Assembly: GCF_002338065.1 (NCBI RefSeq)
Contig: NZ_DDHJ01000016.1
Span: 124,001-188,000, forward strand
Origin: Pseudomonas sp. UBA1879
GTDB taxonomy: Bacteria; Pseudomonadota; Gammaproteobacteria; Pseudomonadales; Pseudomonadaceae
Reading direction: 5' to 3'
DNA length: 64,000 nucleotides
Below are positions 61,295 to 64,000 of the stretch, one piece after another. The notes under the pieces were generated by a model. It was given only the letters and a program-made list of their open reading frames with translations. It was not told where the DNA came from and ran no database searches. Within the stretch, counting starts at the first letter, position 1. Every line of letters starts with the position of its first letter. The translations under genes and the position numbers were made by a program.

Positions 61295-62514
61295 TGAGCG
61301 ACATTATCCGCCGCGACCCTCGTGCCGAGTGGATCGCCCGCAACCGCCTGCACCCGCTGCACGCGGCCATGCAACCGACACAATCCAGCTGGATGGGACC
61401 GAACGGCATCCTCCGCAAAAACCTGCACGGCATCGGGTTTATCGGCCCCAACGGCATCAAGCGCATCGACCGCAGCGGCGCACAGCAGGGCGGGTCCACC
61501 AAGCGTTCAGCGTCAGTCGAAGTGCAGTTGCCGTTGCATCACGTTGCCGATCCGGCCTTCTTCATCGCCGTTGTGCCCGACATGGTCGGCGGTCGCCTGA
61601 GCAGCCACGACCGTGACCTGCTTGGCTTGGCCCACAGCTTGGCGGGCAAGGACGGCGCCGTATTGGCCGTAGTCTTCGGTGAGCACAAAGAAAGCGCGTT
61701 CGATACCGCTGGCGTTGACCGTCTGCTGATACTGGAAGGCGACGAATTTGCCGGTTACTCACCTGAACAGCGCGTGCAAGGATTGCGGGCTGTGGATAAC
61801 CAGTTCGACCCACGCCATTGGCTGTTGCCCGACAGCCGCACCGGCGGTGGCGAGCTGGGCCGTCGCTTTGCCGCAAGCGTAGGCGAGCGGCCTGCCACCC
61901 GCGTTTGGCAGGTGAAGGACGATCAGGCCACAGGCCGTGCCGGTGCGGGGCGCGAGGACCTCTTACGTCCATTGTCTCGCGTGATCCTTGCGGCCGCCGA
62001 GTGCGCCGAACCCGTCAGCGAAACACGTCATGAAGCGCTGCCTGTCGAGTTGTGCACAGCCATCGTGCGGAGCCTTCCTCGCATCGAGGACCTCGGCGCG
62101 GTGGCCGTCGATCCGGCACTTATCCCCATGGCCGAAGCGGAGTTCATCTTCTCCGGCGGCAATGGTGTTAAGGACTGGGCATTGTTCCATCGCACGGCAG
62201 TCGCACTGGGCGCCACCGAAGGCGCCTCTCGCGTGGCGGTGGACGACGGCTACATGACCCGGGATCGCCAGGTCGGCGCATCAGGCACCTGGGTTACGGC
62301 CCGTGTTTATGTCGCTGTGGGCATCTCCGGCGCGATCCAGCACTTACAGGGCATTGGCGCGTGTGACAAAGTCGTGGCAATCAACCTCGACCCGACCTGC
62401 GACATGATCAAACGTGCAGATCTGTCAGTGATTGGCGAAAGCGCTGAAATCCTCGACGCGCTCATCGAAGCCGTCGAGGTCTACCGGAACGGGGCAAAAC
62501 GCGATGCAGCCTGA
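61294..62514 (+). CDS. etfA: Electron transfer flavoprotein alpha subunit of the dgc operon
   Basis: This 406-residue protein is longer than housekeeping EtfA (about 310), with an extra N-terminal 90 residues (RRDPRAEWIARNRLHPLHAA onwards). The C-terminal FAD-binding signature is clear: VGASGTWVTARVYVAVGISG, AIQHLQGIGACDKVVAINLD. With the beta subunit it carries electrons from dimethylglycine oxidation towards ETF-ubiquinone oxidoreductase. The start is ATG 61294, overlapping the dgcB stop. The beta gene starts 11 bases inside its end. Confidence 0.9.
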   Translation: MSDIIRRDPRAEWIARNRLHPLHAAMQPTQSSWMGPNGILRKNLHGIGFIGPNGIKRIDRSGAQQGGSTKRSASVEVQLPLHHVADPAFFIAVVPDMVGGRLSSHDRDLLGLAHSLAGKDGAVLAVVFGEHKESAFDTAGVDRLLILEGDEFAGYSPEQRVQGLRAVDNQFDPRHWLLPDSRTGGGELGRRFAASVGERPATRVWQVKDDQATGRAGAGREDLLRPLSRVILAAAECAEPVSETRHEALPVELCTAIVRSLPRIEDLGAVAVDPALIPMAEAEFIFSGGNGVKDWALFHRTAVALGATEGASRVAVDDGYMTRDRQVGASGTWVTARVYVAVGISGAIQHLQGIGACDKVVAINLDPTCDMIKRADLSVIGESAEILDALIEAVEVYRNGAKRDAA

Positions 62515-63307
62515 GAAAAAATTGCCTGTGGATAAAGCGGCGCTTCACGTCATCAGCCTGGTCTCCATCGGTGCGCACCCGACTTCCGGTCGGCCGCGCC
62601 GCGCCGAGCAGGATGCGCGCGCTGTCGAGCTGGGCTTGCAACTGGCTGGGGATAACTTACACGTGCTGCATGCCGGTAGCGCCGACGAGCCCGCGCTGCG
62701 TGCTTATCTCGGGATGGGCCTGAAAGAGTTGCACGTTCTCGACCAACCCCAGGATGCCGACGCGCTGCCGGGGCTGGCTGATTACATTCGCGAATCCGGC
62801 GTACAGCTGGTGCTTGCTGGCACCCAGGCTGAAACGGGCGAAGGCTCCGGCATGCTGCCTTACCTGCTCGCCGAAAAGCTCGGCTGGCCGCTGGTGGTCG
62901 GTATGGCCGAAGTGGAATCCATTAGCAATGGCAGCGCCCATGTGCTCCAGGCGTTGCCACGCGGTCAACGGCGCCGCCTGAAGGTGCGTCTGCCATTCCT
63001 CGCGACTGTGGATAACGCCGCGCCAAAGCCGCGCCAAAGCGCCTTCGGCCCGGCGCAGCGCGGCACGCTAGACGTGGAAGAAATCGAGGTGGTCATCGAC
63101 GAGTTATTCACAGATGCGCAACTGACCCCCGCCAAACCCCGTCCAAAACGCTTGAAAGTGATCAAGGCGAAAAGCGGGGCAGACCGGATGAAAGCGGCGA
63201 CAGCGAAAGCCAGCGGCGGCGGCGGGCAAGTGCTTAAAGGTGTAAGCCCCCAGGAAGGCGCTGCGGCGATTTTGAAGCTGTTGATAGAGGAAGGGGTCGT
63301 GCGTTAA
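62504..63307 (+). CDS. etfB: Electron transfer flavoprotein beta subunit of the dgc operon
   Basis: This 267-residue ETF beta-like protein contains HVISLVSIGAHPTSGRPRRA, GVQLVLAGTQAETGEGSGML (the conserved beta-subunit AxxQAxxxxxG motif) and LLAEKLGWPLVVGMAEVESI, then a basic C-terminus rich in Lys and Ala. It forms the heterodimer with the alpha subunit. The ATG at 62504 overlaps the alpha gene; an upstream frame inside etfA is an artefact. A terminator follows, ending the operon. Confidence 0.9.
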   Translation: MQPEKKLPVDKAALHVISLVSIGAHPTSGRPRRAEQDARAVELGLQLAGDNLHVLHAGSADEPALRAYLGMGLKELHVLDQPQDADALPGLADYIRESGVQLVLAGTQAETGEGSGMLPYLLAEKLGWPLVVGMAEVESISNGSAHVLQALPRGQRRRLKVRLPFLATVDNAAPKPRQSAFGPAQRGTLDVEEIEVVIDELFTDAQLTPAKPRPKRLKVIKAKSGADRMKAATAKASGGGGQVLKGVSPQEGAAAILKLLIEEGVVR

Positions 63308-63318
63308 GGCGCACTTCC

Positions 63319-63360
63319 TCAAACGCAAAAGGCGCCTTATTGGCGCCTTTCGTGTTTGAG
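63319..63360. terminator. Terminator of the dgc operon
   Basis: AAAGGCGCC/GGCGCCTTT with a five-base loop is extended outward by CTCAAAC/GTTTGAG with one internal mismatch region, giving a long stem 11 bases after the etfB stop. T-runs are short. It also lies beyond the end of the converging small gene, so may serve both. Confidence 0.82.
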
Positions 63361-63416
63361 ACCGCGGATCATCAAACGCTACTGCGCGTGATAACTCTGG
63401 ATGTAGTTCGTTTTTG

Positions 63417-63710
63417 TCATGCAAACCCAGTCTCACGCAGCTTGGCATACGCAGAGGCAAAGACGCTGTTGACCTCTTCTATTGTTCTAGGCCGGAAGGT
63501 GACGATACCTAGCAGCTCTCGTGGAGGCATAGCAGGGCGGCCTCCCTGATCGATCAGGTGGGCACTGGCTCTCGAGACGACGTCTGGCAAGAAAGGAGTT
63601 CTGATTTTCGTGATGGAGTTCTTCCAGTCAGGTTGACCAGGTAGCGAGTTTAGAATGCCTTGACAGAGGTAGATGTCAGACGTCTTATTTACTCCCCAAC
63701 TAATCCACAT
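63417..63710 (-). CDS. Small hypothetical protein
   Basis: This 97-residue protein (ATG 63710 with AGGG ten bases upstream; GTG 63716 is an alternative) contains WISWGVNKTSDIYLCQGILN, RTPFLPDVVSRASAHLIDQG, MPPRELLGIVTFRPRTIEEV and ends RETGFA. I do not recognise a family. Its base composition is lower in GC than the genes around it, which suggests a different origin or a remnant. It converges on the etfB gene and is bordered upstream by the DnaA-box repeat region. Confidence 0.45.
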   Translation of the reverse strand: MWISWGVNKTSDIYLCQGILNSLPGQPDWKNSITKIRTPFLPDVVSRASAHLIDQGGRPAMPPRELLGIVTFRPRTIEEVNSVFASAYAKLRETGFA

Positions 63711-63711
63711 A

Positions 63712-63934
63712 CCCACAATCCCTGTGTACCCACCTGTGGATAAACTGTCTGCCTATTGCTACAAGCCTTGTACTGCTTGGTCTCCAAGCCGTAGATCAAA
63801 AACTGACCAACCTATCTAGCGGTTTTTAAACGCTTTTTCTCCACAGTTAATTCTGAATAGGGCGCCGTTCTGCCCACATTCTCTGTGAGCGTCTATGTGG
63901 ATAAGATGTTTGCTTTCCTCTACAGGCCACGTAG
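63712..63934. repeat. Imperfect direct repeat with DnaA boxes
   Basis: Two copies of about 62 bases start at 63712 and 63873, 161 bases apart, and align without gaps at about two-thirds identity by hand count. Shared blocks are CCCACA, CTGTG, TGTGGATAA (63735-63743 and 63896-63904, exact matches to the DnaA box), TGT-TGC and CTACA-GCC. One-mismatch DnaA boxes lie at 63701 and 63837. The stretch from 63717 to the window end carries no gene that I can see and is AT-richer than the rest. Confidence 0.7.
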
Positions 63935-64000
63935 AACGGTGCCTGCAGGTGATTGTACAAATATTGATCAGTTCGATATTTCGTTAGAGATCAACCCTTT

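Noticed and set aside
61791..63015. Three exact TGTGGATAA sequences inside etfA and etfB (61791, 62527, 63007)
   Set aside because: Each encodes Val-Asp-Asn/Lys in frame (GTG GAT AAC/AAA), so they are explained by codon choice; only the intergenic copies at 63735 and 63896 are kept as a finding.

Overview
The window looks like chromosome of a fluorescent-type Pseudomonas. The reasons are the GC-rich coding sequence, gene neighbourhoods close to those I remember from P. aeruginosa PAO1 (malonate mad/mdc; rsmE-bioA-rhlE-metF-sahH; metK-tkt-epd-pgk-fba; carnitine cdh; dimethylglycine dgcAB), and at least three families of short REP palindromes, mostly as inverted pairs in intergenic gaps. I see no rRNA, tRNA, CRISPR array, insertion sequence or integrase. 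Most of the window is conserved metabolism; the accessory parts are a giant Tc-type toxin gene, a lone AAA ATPase and an AT-richer repeat region at the right edge.

Layout. 1-1961: the end of a malonate uptake system (madL tail, madM) and its convergent LysR regulator. 2126-8341: a hemolysin III-type membrane protein, then a colinear six-gene cluster (polar amino acid-type ABC transporter, cysteine-desulfurase-like PLP enzyme, RpiR/SIS regulator, PuuE-like deacetylase) whose substrate is unknown. 8378-21827: core genes rsmE, bioA, an FAD amine oxidase with a long K/P/A tail, cytochrome b561 plus YceI, an RhlE-type helicase, a solute-binding protein, a glycosyltransferase-like protein, metF and sahH (with an SAH riboswitch), and a thioesterase. 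22023-27022: a D-erythronate/L-threonate catabolic operon (ltnD, otnK, otnC, otnI) with a DeoR regulator. 27235-32063: EamA transporter, MAPEG protein, cytochrome c-prime-like lipoprotein, DUF1090 protein, ligB, LysE exporter. 32148-39773: a 2541-residue Tc toxin A-like protein of mosaic composition with an Ala/Lys repeat tail.

40067-48769: methionine cycle and central carbon genes. An ArsR-methyltransferase fusion and metK are transcribed leftward; tkt, epd, pgk, two small lipoprotein genes and fba run rightward from the same divergent region, which holds a perfect 13-bp inverted repeat. 48942-52867: carnitine catabolism (cdhB, cdhA, cdhC, divergent cdhR). 52935-55183: AAA ATPase, DUF3010 protein and LprI-like protein. 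55412-63307: the dimethylglycine/sarcosine-type oxidation operon (dipeptidase, DUF5943 protein, dgcA, dgcB, dedicated ETF alpha and beta). Carnitine breakdown yields glycine betaine, which is demethylated to dimethylglycine, so these two blocks are metabolically linked. 63417-64000: a small unknown gene and a 161-bp-spaced imperfect direct repeat, each copy with a perfect DnaA box.

Start codons were chosen from Shine-Dalgarno sequence, spacing and family length. Locus comparisons with PAO1 are from memory. No database search or composition calculation was run.
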